A DNA stretch of 64,000 nucleotides. It comes from Candidatus Kapaibacterium sp. Its GTDB lineage: Bacteria; Bacteroidota; Ignavibacteria; Kapaibacteriales; UBA4661. This document shows positions 28,672 through 39,005 of this stretch, one piece after another. The position numbers and the translations under genes were made by a program. The stretch covers positions 1-64,000 of the forward strand of contig JANYIG010000093.1 in NCBI GenBank assembly GCA_025358765.1, given 5' to 3'. Numbering within the stretch: position 1 is the stretch's first letter; the number at the start of each line of letters is the position of its first letter. The notes below the pieces were generated by a model. It saw nothing but the letters and a program-made list of their open reading frames with translations. It searched no databases and was not told where the DNA came from.

Positions 28672-29631
28672 TTACGTCCTGAGTTTGGCTAATTGTTTGA
28701 ACAGCTCGCGTTCTTTGTCGGTGAGTAGCTTGGGAAGTTGCACAACCAGCCGTGCATAAAGGTCACCATGTTCGTCAGGTTTAACGTAATGAGGCATTCC
28801 TTGACCTTTCAGGCGCAACTTCGAGCCATTCTGTGATTCTGGAGCGACTTTAATTTTTACTTTGCCCGAAAGTGTCGTTAATTCAATATCTCCGCCCAAA
28901 ATAGCCGTGTAAAGCGGCACGGAAACATCCGTCGTTAAATTATGACCATCGCGTTGGAATTCTGGGTCAGATGCTATGGTCACTACAACATAAATATCCG
29001 GAACCGGAGCAATAGCTGTTGATGCTGGGTTTGGGATCTTGAGTTTTTTTTCATTCTCGATACCGGGCTTTATGCTCAACTTGATTTTTTTACCCTGCAC
29101 AGTAATTGTCTTGTGTGTACCAGCAAATGCCTCTTTGAGGGTAATTTCAACAGGGATATTTGCCTCACTCTCTTTTTTGCTGCTAAATACCGAACTAAAA
29201 AAGTCTGAAAATCCACCGCCAGAACTTTTACCGCTTCCACCAAAACGGTTTCCAAATTCGCTAAAAAAATCATCGTCAGCGGGATTGCCCGAACCATCAG
29301 ATGAACCGGAACGGGGGGTACTTGTACGAGTGCTGCCTGCACGAGCGTTTGATTGTGCGCGTTGCTGCCATGCTCCTGAAGGGTCGGTCGTTCCTTGGCG
29401 CTGCTGTTTGCGCCAGTCGGAACCAAGGCGATCATACTTTTTGCGTTTATCGGGGTCGCCAAGTACCTCATATGCTTCGGTGACATCCCTAAATTTTTGT
29501 TCAGCAACCTTGTCGTTTGGGCGTGCGTCCGGATGATACTGCCGAGCGAGCGAGCGATAGGCTTTTTTAATATCGTCCATAGTGGCGGTTTTGGTCACGC
29601 CAAGCGTTTTGTAATAATCTTTAAATTCCAT
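28672..29631 (-). CDS. DnaJ/CbpA-like J-domain protein
   Basis: KDYYKTLGVTKTATMDDIKKAYRSLARQYHPDARP; HPD motif; G-rich linker; DnaJ_C region. Confidence 0.9.
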   Translation of the reverse strand: MEFKDYYKTLGVTKTATMDDIKKAYRSLARQYHPDARPNDKVAEQKFRDVTEAYEVLGDPDKRKKYDRLGSDWRKQQRQGTTDPSGAWQQRAQSNARAGSTRTSTPRSGSSDGSGNPADDDFFSEFGNRFGGSGKSSGGGFSDFFSSVFSSKKESEANIPVEITLKEAFAGTHKTITVQGKKIKLSIKPGIENEKKLKIPNPASTAIAPVPDIYVVVTIASDPEFQRDGHNLTTDVSVPLYTAILGGDIELTTLSGKVKIKVAPESQNGSKLRLKGQGMPHYVKPDEHGDLYARLVVQLPKLLTDKERELFKQLAKLRT

Positions 29632-29864
29632 ATATGTGCATTCCAAGGGTGCTGTGTGAGCGATGTCGTCATTAGGTTCGTGCGATAGATAGTGAAACCG
29701 CAATTTACATAGCTTTTATGACAAACCGAAGAGCTATGGAAATTATTGGAACGAAGATGTTTGGTAGCGCCGTATTTTTTCGTAGTTTTAAAATCTTGTG
29801 CAAGGCTATAATGCCTTCAATATAGCTCGCAACGGGCTTTTTGTGTGACTGTGAATTTTTCACC

Positions 29865-30806
29865 ATGAATAAACAACGTTCGACGGAAATTAAAGTTGGT
29901 GTGGTAACGCTGGTATCATTGCTGCTGTTTGTGTTGGCGTTGGTGTTTGGGCGCGGCGTGAATCTACGCGGCAGCCAGCCGACAGTAAAAATGCTCTTTC
30001 CTAATTCTGGCGGTCTTGAATTGTCCTCGCCTGTGGCTGTCAATGGCGTGAAACGTGGTACGGTTACGGCAGTGGAGCCATACAACAATGCGGTACTCGT
30101 GACCGCGACGTTAGACAACATCAACGACCTCAAAAAAGATGCTACTGCGCGGCTACTAATGCTGGAAATTACTGGTGGTAAAAAAATAGAAATTGCTCCC
30201 GGAGCAAGTGCTGACGCGCTTGCAAGCGGCGATATGATTCAAGGAAAAACGGCGGCGGATGTGTCGGAATTGATTGCCCTCGTAGGCGATGTGGCAGATA
30301 ATGCAAAATCTATCATCAAAAAACTCGATACCGTGATGACCTCAGCCACAGAGCTGCTTGCGGACGGACAAGTAATATTGGATACAAAAAAAGCGATGCA
30401 CCATCTGAGTTCCGTTGCGGAGACCGCCGACAACTTGCTTGCCCGCAATCGCTCAAGCCTGCAAGCCACGTTTGACGACCTTCGTGTGCTTTCGTCCGAT
30501 TTGCGGAACATTGCCCATACAAATGGTCCTAAGGTGGATTCGCTTGTAAATCGTATTGACAAACTCGTCGTGAGTGCCAACAAATTCCTTGGGAATACGG
30601 AAAAAACCATGCGTGGAGCAGATACGCTTATTGCACAGATAAACGGGCTTGTGCGCGACGTTCGCACGAACGAAGGTGGTTTGGCATACAAACTCGTCTA
30701 TGATAAACAGTTCACCGCACGGCTTGATAGCTTGGTGCTTTCGCTGCGCCGCATTCTTGATATGGATGGTGTGAACGTGAACGTCCGTTTGGGAACGAGA
30801 CCGTAG
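29865..30806 (+). CDS. mlaD: MlaD/MCE family protein
   Basis: STEIKVGVVTLVSLLLFVLALVFG..., VKMLFPNSGGLELSSPVAVNGVKRGTVTAVE. Confidence 0.85.
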   Translation: MNKQRSTEIKVGVVTLVSLLLFVLALVFGRGVNLRGSQPTVKMLFPNSGGLELSSPVAVNGVKRGTVTAVEPYNNAVLVTATLDNINDLKKDATARLLMLEITGGKKIEIAPGASADALASGDMIQGKTAADVSELIALVGDVADNAKSIIKKLDTVMTSATELLADGQVILDTKKAMHHLSSVAETADNLLARNRSSLQATFDDLRVLSSDLRNIAHTNGPKVDSLVNRIDKLVVSANKFLGNTEKTMRGADTLIAQINGLVRDVRTNEGGLAYKLVYDKQFTARLDSLVLSLRRILDMDGVNVNVRLGTRP

Positions 30807-30847
30807 AATCATTGATTTCTTGAAACCTGAAATTTGAACCTTTGCCC

Positions 30848-31498
30848 ATGAAATGCGCCGCTATAACACCTGAAATCCATCACTATATATGCGAGATGTT
30901 TCCTGCCGAAGACGATTTTTTGCGGCAATTGAACGTTGACTCTGTGCAACACGGAATGCCCGCGATTAGCATTGCGCCGGAGCAGTTGGCATTTCTTCAA
31001 ATGCTCTTGCGTTCACTGTCTGCGAAATATGTGTTAGAAATCGGATCGTTGGCTGGCTATTCAGCAATAGGAATGGCGCGGGTTTTGCCGGAAGATGGCA
31101 AGGTTGTGGCGTTCGAGGTGAATCCCAAACATGCGGAATTTATTCACAAAAAAGCCGTTGCCGCGGGTGTTGACCACAAGATTCAGCTTCACGTGGGCGA
31201 TGCTAAACAGCTTTTGCAAGACTTCGTGCCAAATTTCGAGTTCGATTTTGTTTTCATTGATGCCGAAAAGACAGGCTACGTGCGCTATCTGGAGCTGTCA
31301 GCACCACTCGTCCGCAAAGGCGGGATCATCTGCGGCGACAATACGCTGGCGTGGGGTGAAATTGCTAACGGTGCAAGTGCGGATACCACTGTTCAAGCGC
31401 TTCAGGCGTTCAACCGCGCTATGAGTACGGACGACCGCCTACAATCCTGCTTGGTTCCGATTGCCGACGGAATGACACTTGGTACAAAATTTCGTTGA
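30848..31498 (+). CDS. O-methyltransferase (class I SAM)
   Basis: VLEIGSLAGYSAIGMARVLPEDGKVVAFEV..., FDFVFIDAEKTGYVRYLE, GGIICGDNTL. Confidence 0.85.
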   Translation: MKCAAITPEIHHYICEMFPAEDDFLRQLNVDSVQHGMPAISIAPEQLAFLQMLLRSLSAKYVLEIGSLAGYSAIGMARVLPEDGKVVAFEVNPKHAEFIHKKAVAAGVDHKIQLHVGDAKQLLQDFVPNFEFDFVFIDAEKTGYVRYLELSAPLVRKGGIICGDNTLAWGEIANGASADTTVQALQAFNRAMSTDDRLQSCLVPIADGMTLGTKFR

Positions 31499-31511
31499 TA
31501 CTTCCTTCACT

Positions 31512-32522
31512 ATGAGCCGCTCCACAATCACCATCAAACTGTACACCGAGAAGCACCGCGCTTTGTGGGATACGTTCGTGGATACGGCGAATAACGGCAC
31601 AATGTTCCATAAACAAACATTTTTGGCATACCATCCCGCAGAACGATTTTTATTTCACCACCTGATGTTCTACGAAGGCGAAGAACTTGTGGCTGTGCTT
31701 CCGGGCGGTATCAAACAGAATTTCCACAACCGCGAAGTATTTTGGTCGCCCATAGGTGCAAGCTATGGCGGGCTTGTGACGGGCGACATCAGCTTTGAAC
31801 GTGCCTTGCGGCTTGTGGATGCGTTGATAGAGTATGGTCGTCGCGCTGGATGGAGCGATATCTATATGATCCCACCGCCTATTATCTACAATCGGGTAAT
31901 GACCCAGCATTTAGAATATGCGATGCTCTACCGACGGTTCGACTATGAACTGCACTATATCTCCCATGCGGTTGACCTCTCTATGGGCGCTGACTCCGAG
32001 GATGTTATTGAGCAATACGGAAAATCAGCGCGGAAAACCGTGCGAAAAATTTTGCGCGAAGGAAGGATTACGACTGCTGAACGGAGCGATGACGAAAGCT
32101 ACAGGGTATTCTACGAGATTTTGCTTGAGAATAAACGCAAACATAATGCTACCCCAACGCATTCGTTAGGGGAAATGATAAAATTGCGGGAATTGATGCC
32201 AGAGAATATCAAATTACTCTCTGTCTATCACGACGGCAAGCCGATAGCCGGTTCGTGGTTGTTCGTCTGCAATCGTGATGTGGTGCTATGTTTCTATAAT
32301 ATGTTGTTGTATGAATACCAGCATTTGAACCCAATTTATCTTGTGATGCACGAAACTGTACGTTGGGCACACGCAAATGGTTATCGCTGGGTGGACATTG
32401 GTGTTTCACAGGTTCCGGGCGACCCTGACCCAATGACACCTTCGATGAATTTAATTGAGTTCAAAGAACGTTTCCATGCGCGAGGCGTGATTCGGAGTAC
32501 CTATCATTACGCTTTTGTGTAA
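31512..32522 (+). CDS. GNAT/FemAB-like acyltransferase
   Basis: WDTFVDTANNGTMFHKQTFLAYHP..., GKPIAGSWLFVCNRDVVLCFYNML, INPIYL-like region and VDIGVSQVPGD. Confidence 0.6.
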   Translation: MSRSTITIKLYTEKHRALWDTFVDTANNGTMFHKQTFLAYHPAERFLFHHLMFYEGEELVAVLPGGIKQNFHNREVFWSPIGASYGGLVTGDISFERALRLVDALIEYGRRAGWSDIYMIPPPIIYNRVMTQHLEYAMLYRRFDYELHYISHAVDLSMGADSEDVIEQYGKSARKTVRKILREGRITTAERSDDESYRVFYEILLENKRKHNATPTHSLGEMIKLRELMPENIKLLSVYHDGKPIAGSWLFVCNRDVVLCFYNMLLYEYQHLNPIYLVMHETVRWAHANGYRWVDIGVSQVPGDPDPMTPSMNLIEFKERFHARGVIRSTYHYAFV

Positions 32523-32713
32523 TCCGAATTATCATCTTTGCACCAACCCCATAACAATTCATCTCTTTGCGTCGGCATTGATTGAATTTGCGTTTGCACT
32601 TTGTCACAAAATACCTATATTTGCGGTCTGTCTTTTTTACCCCACATTATTTGGCGGAATGACAGAAGCTAATTCTATCATTTTTTGTATGACTTTTTTG
32701 CTGCTGTCCCGAT

Positions 32714-34246
32714 ATGAGTGACGAACTGAACCCACAAGAAGGTGCTGTTGCGACCGAAGAATCAACGACTGCGCCCGTAGCTACTGAAGCAATTGCTGAA
32801 ATAATTACCGAAGTAAATATTGATGCGCCTGTTGAAGTCGCTATTGAAACTCCGATGCCCGCACCCACTGATGCGGTTGCTGCTGAGGTAATTCCTTCGG
32901 AAGTCCCTGCTTCGGAAGTCCCTGCTTCGGAAGCAAATGTTTCAGAGGCAGAGCCTGCTCCAGCCCCTGCAAAACAGCCTGACTACGACATTGATGCAAT
33001 TTATGCAGAACTCGTAACGGCGAAAAATAATAAATCACCATTGGAGGTATTAGGCTTGCGCCGCGTACGCGGTGGTATTTTGGTCGGCTACAAAAATATG
33101 CCGCTCTTTTTACCAACGTCACATTTATCACTCAAATCAAACCCCAGTGAGAATGAGCTTCTGGGACTAATTCAGAAAAATTTTACGGTTCATGTTCACG
33201 AATTGAACGATGCGGACAAAACGAAAGTTATCGTTAGCCGTCGCCGTTCGTTGCGCGTAGAATCGTTGGATGAATTTAAGGTTGGTCAAATCGTTGAAGG
33301 CAAAGTTGTATCGCTCACCGATTTTGGTGCATTTATCAATTTGGGTAGTGTAGATGGCATGGTTCACGTGTCCGCAATGTCGCGTCGGCGTGTTACACAT
33401 CCTTCCGAAATTCTGCAAAAAGGCGATACAGTTCGTGCTGTTGTGAAAGAAATCAATCAAGGTAGTCAACGCCTCTCGTTGAGCATGAAAGACTTGGAAG
33501 CTGACCCGTGGACGGGTGCAGCCGCTGAGTTTCCGGCAGGTGGCAAACACACAGGCAAAGTTAAAAGTCTGACTGATTTTGGCGCATATATTGAGCTGAA
33601 ACCGGGCGTTGAGGGCTTAGTACACATCTCCGAGATGTCTTGGGCACGCCGCATCAAACATCCATCTGAATTGTTCCAAGCCGGTCAGGAAATTACGGTG
33701 CAGGTGTTAGAAATTTCTGAAGAAAAACACAAAGTAGCACTCGGCTACAAACAAACGCAGCCAAACCCTTGGGACGGCATTAACGAACGATTCCAAGTTG
33801 GTCAAGTCGTCACTGGAACGGTGAAAGAGGTCATCAATCGTGGTGTCGTCGTGAACATTGCAGATGATATTGATGCCTTTATGCCGCGCGGCAAGATGCA
33901 TCCTTCGGTTCGTAGCCAAAATGCTCCGTTTAATGTGGGCGATAAAATTGAAAACGTTCTTGTGATGGATGTTGTGGCAGAAAATCACTCGCTTATCTTG
34001 GGTATGGAAGGTTTCGACCAAGGTAGTGGTGACGATGCTCCGCGTGAACCACGTGGCGAACGCGGCGAGCGAGGCGGCAATCGCGGTGGTGGTCGTGACC
34101 GAGGCGATAGAGGTAATCGTGGTGGTCGTGACCGTGACCGAGGCGAACAAGTATCTATACCAGAAGCAAAGCAGGATGTTTCACTTGCGGACTTGCTCTC
34201 CGATGAAGAGAAACGTAAGTTGTTTGGTGATGATGCTTCATCATAA
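32714..34246 (+). CDS. S1 RNA-binding domain protein (ribosomal protein S1-like) with low-complexity N-terminus and RG-rich C-terminal tail
   Basis: S1 repeats GQIVEGKVVSLTDFGAFINLGSVDGMVHVSAMS; HTGKVKSLTDFGAYIELKPGVEGLVHISEMSW; tail PRGERGERGGNRGGGRDRGDRGNRGGRDRDRG. Confidence 0.85.
   Translation: MSDELNPQEGAVATEESTTAPVATEAIAEIITEVNIDAPVEVAIETPMPAPTDAVAAEVIPSEVPASEVPASEANVSEAEPAPAPAKQPDYDIDAIYAELVTAKNNKSPLEVLGLRRVRGGILVGYKNMPLFLPTSHLSLKSNPSENELLGLIQKNFTVHVHELNDADKTKVIVSRRRSLRVESLDEFKVGQIVEGKVVSLTDFGAFINLGSVDGMVHVSAMSRRRVTHPSEILQKGDTVRAVVKEINQGSQRLSLSMKDLEADPWTGAAAEFPAGGKHTGKVKSLTDFGAYIELKPGVEGLVHISEMSWARRIKHPSELFQAGQEITVQVLEISEEKHKVALGYKQTQPNPWDGINERFQVGQVVTGTVKEVINRGVVVNIADDIDAFMPRGKMHPSVRSQNAPFNVGDKIENVLVMDVVAENHSLILGMEGFDQGSGDDAPREPRGERGERGGNRGGGRDRGDRGNRGGRDRDRGEQVSIPEAKQDVSLADLLSDEEKRKLFGDDASS
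32896..32933. repeat. 15-bp in-frame tandem repeat (TTCGGAAGTCCCTGC, 2.5 copies) encoding SEVPA repeats
   Basis: Direct reading of nucleotide repeat inside the S1 gene. Confidence 0.85.
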
Positions 34247-34311
34247 GAATGTGAATACTGCGAAACAGAATATCTTCGCAGCGCCTTAACACTTTTTAAC
34301 ATAGAAGACAC

Positions 34312-34354
34312 GAAAGCCGATAGGTTCCACGTCAGGATGCTATCGGCTTTTTTC
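34312..34354 (+). terminator. Rho-independent terminator of the S1-domain gene
   Basis: 11-bp stem AAAGCCGATAG/CTATCGGCTTT followed by T-run. Confidence 0.8.
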
Positions 34355-34434
34355 GTATATTGTTGTGCAATGCTTACCCAAAGCAGTTGCCATCCCATAA
34401 CTACACTCTTATTCAGCCTTTCCGACGATTGACG

Positions 34435-35286
34435 ATGCACATTTCCATCACCACACGCGGTTTTGTTCGTAAATTCGCTTGCATACTCTTGTATGCAGGA
34501 TTTTTAGTGACAGCCTTCAGCGTTTACGCCGTCGCCCAATCATCTTCCAAGAAGAATACGCGTTCGCAGCCCATAGATTCCAGCAAAACCAGCATTCTGC
34601 AGCGTAAAGACATCCCAACCAGCTACGTAAATTCCAGCGATTCCACAAGGAGCGAGGCAGATACAACCAAACCTGTTGGGACAACGACACCCGGCGAGTA
34701 CCCGTTCACGCCTGAACAAGACAAAGCGTTTTACGAAGCAATGCAAGTGAAAATTCCAGCATCAATGAGGTTCCAAGCGGATGCACAGCGTTTTTCGCAA
34801 GCGTGGATGGCGCTTCAAGAGCTTCGCCGAAAAGACCCGATGGCAACAGCATTCTCAAACATGAGCGTTCCGGCTTCCATGTACATTCCCACCGCCCGCG
34901 AACAGACGGCATACGATTACGGTATTGCCCAGTCATTCACAATTCCGGGCATTTACGAGCCATTCAAAGGCGGAGGTGTAGGAAAAGGCAATGGCTTACA
35001 CATCCCGCTATCACTGATTGGTCAGCTTTTAGGGCTGGTGGAAGATGTTTCGCCAACATTTTCGTATAGTGTCGAACAGCCGTCTGCGGAAGTGGAAGTG
35101 ATAGTTTATTCTGTGCAAGCGCGTTCTGTAGCCCATATTGTAAAAACCCGCCAAAATGAGGGCAGCTACACAATGACATGGAATTTGAAAAATGACGCAG
35201 GCTTGCCTGTGCCGCGCGGCGACTATATCGCTGAAACTCGTATTAGCAACACGAGAATTTTCCGCAAGCGCATTCGAGTGGAGTAA
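34435..35286 (+). CDS. Secreted protein with C-terminal FlgD/T9SS-CTD-like Ig domain
   Basis: Signal peptide MHISITTRGFVRKFACILLYAGFLVTAFSVYAVAQ; C-terminus GSYTMTWNLKNDAGLPVPRGDYIAETRISNTRIFRKRIRVE. Confidence 0.5.
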   Translation: MHISITTRGFVRKFACILLYAGFLVTAFSVYAVAQSSSKKNTRSQPIDSSKTSILQRKDIPTSYVNSSDSTRSEADTTKPVGTTTPGEYPFTPEQDKAFYEAMQVKIPASMRFQADAQRFSQAWMALQELRRKDPMATAFSNMSVPASMYIPTAREQTAYDYGIAQSFTIPGIYEPFKGGGVGKGNGLHIPLSLIGQLLGLVEDVSPTFSYSVEQPSAEVEVIVYSVQARSVAHIVKTRQNEGSYTMTWNLKNDAGLPVPRGDYIAETRISNTRIFRKRIRVE

Positions 35287-35393
35287 CACAGACCAATGTC
35301 GGTAAACTGTTAATAGTTCCCATTTCTCAATGTATTTCTTGAGAATGCCCGTACCATCCCATACATAGAGTTACACTAACGTTTCTTTAATTC

Positions 35394-36068
35394 CTATCGT
35401 CTGCGGACGCTACCACTGCCGCTTACGGATTGGCTGATGGAAGGGTTGCCCTTGTATGCAACATCTCCACTGCCGGAAATGCTCACCTTCAATTGTTTTG
35501 TGGCATTCACTTCGCAATCGCCCGAACCCGAAACCTTTATTGTTGCATTCTCTGATTCAAGGTCAAAACAGGACAAACTGCCGGAGCCGCTGATACGGGC
35601 ATCGTGTACGGTTGCCTTGCCAGCAAGTTTGATATTGCCGGAGCCGCTAATTGACGTGTACAAGTCATTGGTAGTTATCGGCGTTTTCCCTACGATGTCG
35701 CCTGAGCCCGACACGGTGAGTTTATGCACTTCCGGCATTGTTACATGCACTTTCAGTGTGACATTATTGTAACTGCCGTTTTCCATTTCGACTCCCAAAA
35801 CGCCGTTTTTTACTTCAGTCCGTACTTTTTTTATCACATTATCATCGGCTTCGATGCGAAGGCTTAACGGCGAACCTTGCGTGACATACACATTGCCGCT
35901 ACCCGACAGATGTACTCCTGAAAATGATTCAGTCGTGCGGTTTTCCGACACAATAGTCCCAGAGCCTTTCACACGCTCGCCACCACCCCACCATTGAGCA
36001 TTGGCGGTCGTTACAAATGATGCCGTACACACAAGTAATAGCGCGGACATGAGAATAGAAGATTTCAT
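35394..36068 (-). CDS. Secreted head-GIN/DUF2807 beta-helix-like protein
   Basis: Signal peptide; GSGTIVSENRTTESFSGVHLSGSGNVYVTQG; regularly repeated (V/I/L)SGSG(N/D/S) motifs. Confidence 0.8.
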   Translation of the reverse strand: MKSSILMSALLLVCTASFVTTANAQWWGGGERVKGSGTIVSENRTTESFSGVHLSGSGNVYVTQGSPLSLRIEADDNVIKKVRTEVKNGVLGVEMENGSYNNVTLKVHVTMPEVHKLTVSGSGDIVGKTPITTNDLYTSISGSGNIKLAGKATVHDARISGSGSLSCFDLESENATIKVSGSGDCEVNATKQLKVSISGSGDVAYKGNPSISQSVSGSGSVRRR

Positions 36069-36206
36069 AGCGGTTTCTCCAGAATTGAATAGAACAAGAG
36101 TGGAATATTCTTTTGGTAATGATACGCATTGTCCCGAAAAAAAGTTGCGTTCAAGAGGGTGCAAAGCGGGAAAGGATATTTTCTTATGGCAATTATTTCG
36201 ACGCTT

Positions 36207-37535
36207 TTAAAAGAGTACCCAGCACCGTGTGGGTTCGTTCGAGGTACTCTCTACGTGAAACGAAAATTTGTGAGCCGCACAAACTTCTTGTGTAAATGTA
36301 AGTCCAATGCCTTGTCCTTGCTCTTTTGTGCTAAAAAATGGCGTTAGAAGCTGCGCTTGAACCTCTGGCGAAAAACCGCTTCCTGTATCTTCGATGCACA
36401 CGAATGGTTCCCTGTTGTGCTTCTCGAAAGGTCGGTTACCCAAACGAATGGTAATAATACCCTCTTCACCGATTGCCTCTACTGCGTTTTTGATGAGGTT
36501 GATAAACACGTGTTCCATCTGTGCTTTATCCATAAAAACATCTTCCAACGCCGACTCTATCTGCCATTGCACCGTAATTTTTTGTTCTCGACATTGTTCA
36601 CGGAACAACATGACGATATTTTCCAAGAGCTGCTGTACATCGCACTGTTGCTTCGTTGGCGCAGGAAGTTTTACGACCTCGGCATACCGTTTCATAAATG
36701 CCGCAAGCTGCTCGGAGCGCTTAATAGCAACATGTAATGCCATTTCAAAATCGGCACGGTCGTCGGAAGCCTCATTGGTACTGATGTGCGGAGCATAGCG
36801 TAAACACGACGACAGGAGCGAGGTTGTCGCTCCAACAGAATTATTCACTTCATGCGCCAGCAGACGAATAACGCGCTCGTAGGCGGCTTTTTCGCTTGCG
36901 CGGAGTTCGTCGGTCAGCTCTTCTATCATCACAAAAGTGCGTGGAAACCCTCTATCCATAAACTGTGCCTTTTGCACCTTAAAGCGCCGTACACCGTGCG
37001 TCAGTACATCTGCCGCGCTCATATTCATACGACTTATGGATTCTGCAAACGGAAGATTGCTTTCCATCAAGGTTTTGCCAAACATTGTCGGCATATGAAC
37101 GTCAAACATCGCTTCAACGCTTGGGTTCATGTTCGTGATTTGACCGTCGAACCCCAAAATAATGATGCCGGCGGGCGAAGCGGCAATGATGGTTGAAAGC
37201 AGATATTCTTGCTCTTGCAACCGCAACCGCTCCTCACGAAGGCTTGCGATCATCGCGTTATAGACGCTAATAAGCGTATCGGTTTCGGGTTGCCCGACGA
37301 GCTTCAGAAATGAGGTAAAATCTCGCTCTTTCAAAAACTCTGCGCTTTCGACGATAAGCTGCAAGGGCGTAAAAAATCCTGCAAACAAACGGTATGCAAT
37401 GATAAATGACACTATACACGAAACCTCTATCGCAAGCAACCATGCTGCTTCTGAGCGTAGCAGATAAACAAAAGCTGCTCCACACACGAGATGAAGTCCG
37501 GCAAGATAGATGATAAATTTATGTCGGAGGTTCAT
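36207..37535 (-). CDS. PAS-containing sensor histidine kinase (NtrY-like)
   Basis: TM N-terminus, LSTIIAASPAGIIILGFDGQITNMNPSVEAMFD (PAS), RLLAHEVNNSVGATTSLL (H-box), FINLIKNAVEAI, GQGIGLTFTQEVC. Confidence 0.88.
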   Translation of the reverse strand: MNLRHKFIIYLAGLHLVCGAAFVYLLRSEAAWLLAIEVSCIVSFIIAYRLFAGFFTPLQLIVESAEFLKERDFTSFLKLVGQPETDTLISVYNAMIASLREERLRLQEQEYLLSTIIAASPAGIIILGFDGQITNMNPSVEAMFDVHMPTMFGKTLMESNLPFAESISRMNMSAADVLTHGVRRFKVQKAQFMDRGFPRTFVMIEELTDELRASEKAAYERVIRLLAHEVNNSVGATTSLLSSCLRYAPHISTNEASDDRADFEMALHVAIKRSEQLAAFMKRYAEVVKLPAPTKQQCDVQQLLENIVMLFREQCREQKITVQWQIESALEDVFMDKAQMEHVFINLIKNAVEAIGEEGIITIRLGNRPFEKHNREPFVCIEDTGSGFSPEVQAQLLTPFFSTKEQGQGIGLTFTQEVCAAHKFSFHVESTSNEPTRCWVLF

Positions 37536-37561
37536 AGATTTTAATACTATTTACAACGCCA

Positions 37562-38935
37562 TTACAAAACAATGCCGTACTTCTCAAGCCGCCGGTAAAG
37601 CGCCTGTCGCGTCAAACCTAATGTTTCTGCAACATGCGAGACATTGCCCGGAAACTGTTCCAACGTCTTCAGAATCATCGCCCGCTCTACTTCGTCCAAC
37701 GTCATGCTGCCCACCGCCGGGAGCATATCTTTCCGTGATTCTTCCTGTTCAATGGCAAGCGCTGCAAGGAAATCTCTGGTTTCTAATGCCGTTCCCGTAC
37801 TCATCAACACCGTACGCTCAATCAGATGTTTGAGTTCGCGGATGTTTCCCGGGAAGTTCCGTCCTTGCAGCCATTTCAGCGCACCCGGCGCTATGGAGCC
37901 AACTTCACGACGATACTGATGGGCGGCGGCGATCAGAAAATGTGAAGCGAGCAAAGGAATATCATCGCGCCGTTCGCGCAATGGCGGCAGGTGTACGGCG
38001 ATTAAGTTCAAGCGATACAGCAAATCCTCGCGGAACCGTCCGTGCGAAATCATGTCCTGCAAATTGCGGTTGGTTGCAGAAATCACCCGTACATCCACAG
38101 TGCGCGTCATGCTGGAGCCAACTGCCTCGAACGTGCGTTCTTGCAACACTCGGAGGAGTTTTACTTGGCAGGAAAAATCGAGGTCGCCAATTTCATCCAG
38201 AAAAATTGTTCCCGCATCGGCATGTTCAAACCTACCTTTGCGGTCGCTTACTGCGCTCGTGAACGCACCTTTGACGTGTCCAAACAGCTCGCTTTCAAAC
38301 AACGTCGGCGTGATGCTGCCTAAATTCACCTTCACTGACGGCTTTTCGCGGCGCTTGCTGTTGCTGTGAATAGCATCGGCAATGAGTTCTTTGCCCGTAC
38401 CACTTTCACCCGTAATCAGCACTGGCGCTTCTGTTGCAGCGATTCTTCCCACAATATCGAGAATGTGCATAAGTTTCGGGTCGTGTCCGATGATGCCCTT
38501 AAAATTATATCGTGCATCAAGCTCCTCCCGCGAAAATGAGGTTGTATCAGCCTTTGCAGCGTTGATATCCAACACCGTTTCGATACGGCGGATAATCTGT
38601 TCGTTCGTCCAAGGTTTTGTGATAAAGTCTGCTGCTCCATATTTCATGCCTCGCACAGCCAACTCAATCGAACCCCACGCCGTTATCAACATCACAGGCA
38701 ATGCGGGAAACTCTGTTTTGATGTTTTCCAACAGCTGCAATCCCTCTTCACCACTTGTTTTACGGGAAAAATTCATGTCTTGCAATACAGCGTCGAATAT
38801 TTCGCGGCGCAAGCATTGAAGGGCTTCTTGAGCATTTGCCGCTGTGCGCGAGGCGTAACCAGCTTGTTTGAGTGCCAGTGCCAGCGACGCAAGGACGGAA
38901 GCGTCATCATCTACAATAAGAATGGTTCGGTTCAT
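37562..38935 (-). CDS. Sigma-54-dependent response regulator (NtrC family)
   Basis: Receiver ILIVDDDASVLASL; ITGESGTGKELIADAIH; ELFGHVKGAFTSA; GTIFLDEIGDL; Fis-type HTH NVSHVAETLGLTRQALYRRLEKYGI. Confidence 0.93.
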   Translation of the reverse strand: MNRTILIVDDDASVLASLALALKQAGYASRTAANAQEALQCLRREIFDAVLQDMNFSRKTSGEEGLQLLENIKTEFPALPVMLITAWGSIELAVRGMKYGAADFITKPWTNEQIIRRIETVLDINAAKADTTSFSREELDARYNFKGIIGHDPKLMHILDIVGRIAATEAPVLITGESGTGKELIADAIHSNSKRREKPSVKVNLGSITPTLFESELFGHVKGAFTSAVSDRKGRFEHADAGTIFLDEIGDLDFSCQVKLLRVLQERTFEAVGSSMTRTVDVRVISATNRNLQDMISHGRFREDLLYRLNLIAVHLPPLRERRDDIPLLASHFLIAAAHQYRREVGSIAPGALKWLQGRNFPGNIRELKHLIERTVLMSTGTALETRDFLAALAIEQEESRKDMLPAVGSMTLDEVERAMILKTLEQFPGNVSHVAETLGLTRQALYRRLEKYGIVL

Positions 38936-39005
38936 ACATGGTTTCAGTAAGCGGATTCAAAAACGAAGATACGACGGATTCTGCAATGTATGACTTTGGG
39001 ATAGA

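Noticed and set aside
33707-34150. 147-aa minus-strand ORF rich in T/V/I
   Set aside because: Antisense translation of the RG-rich tail of the S1 gene
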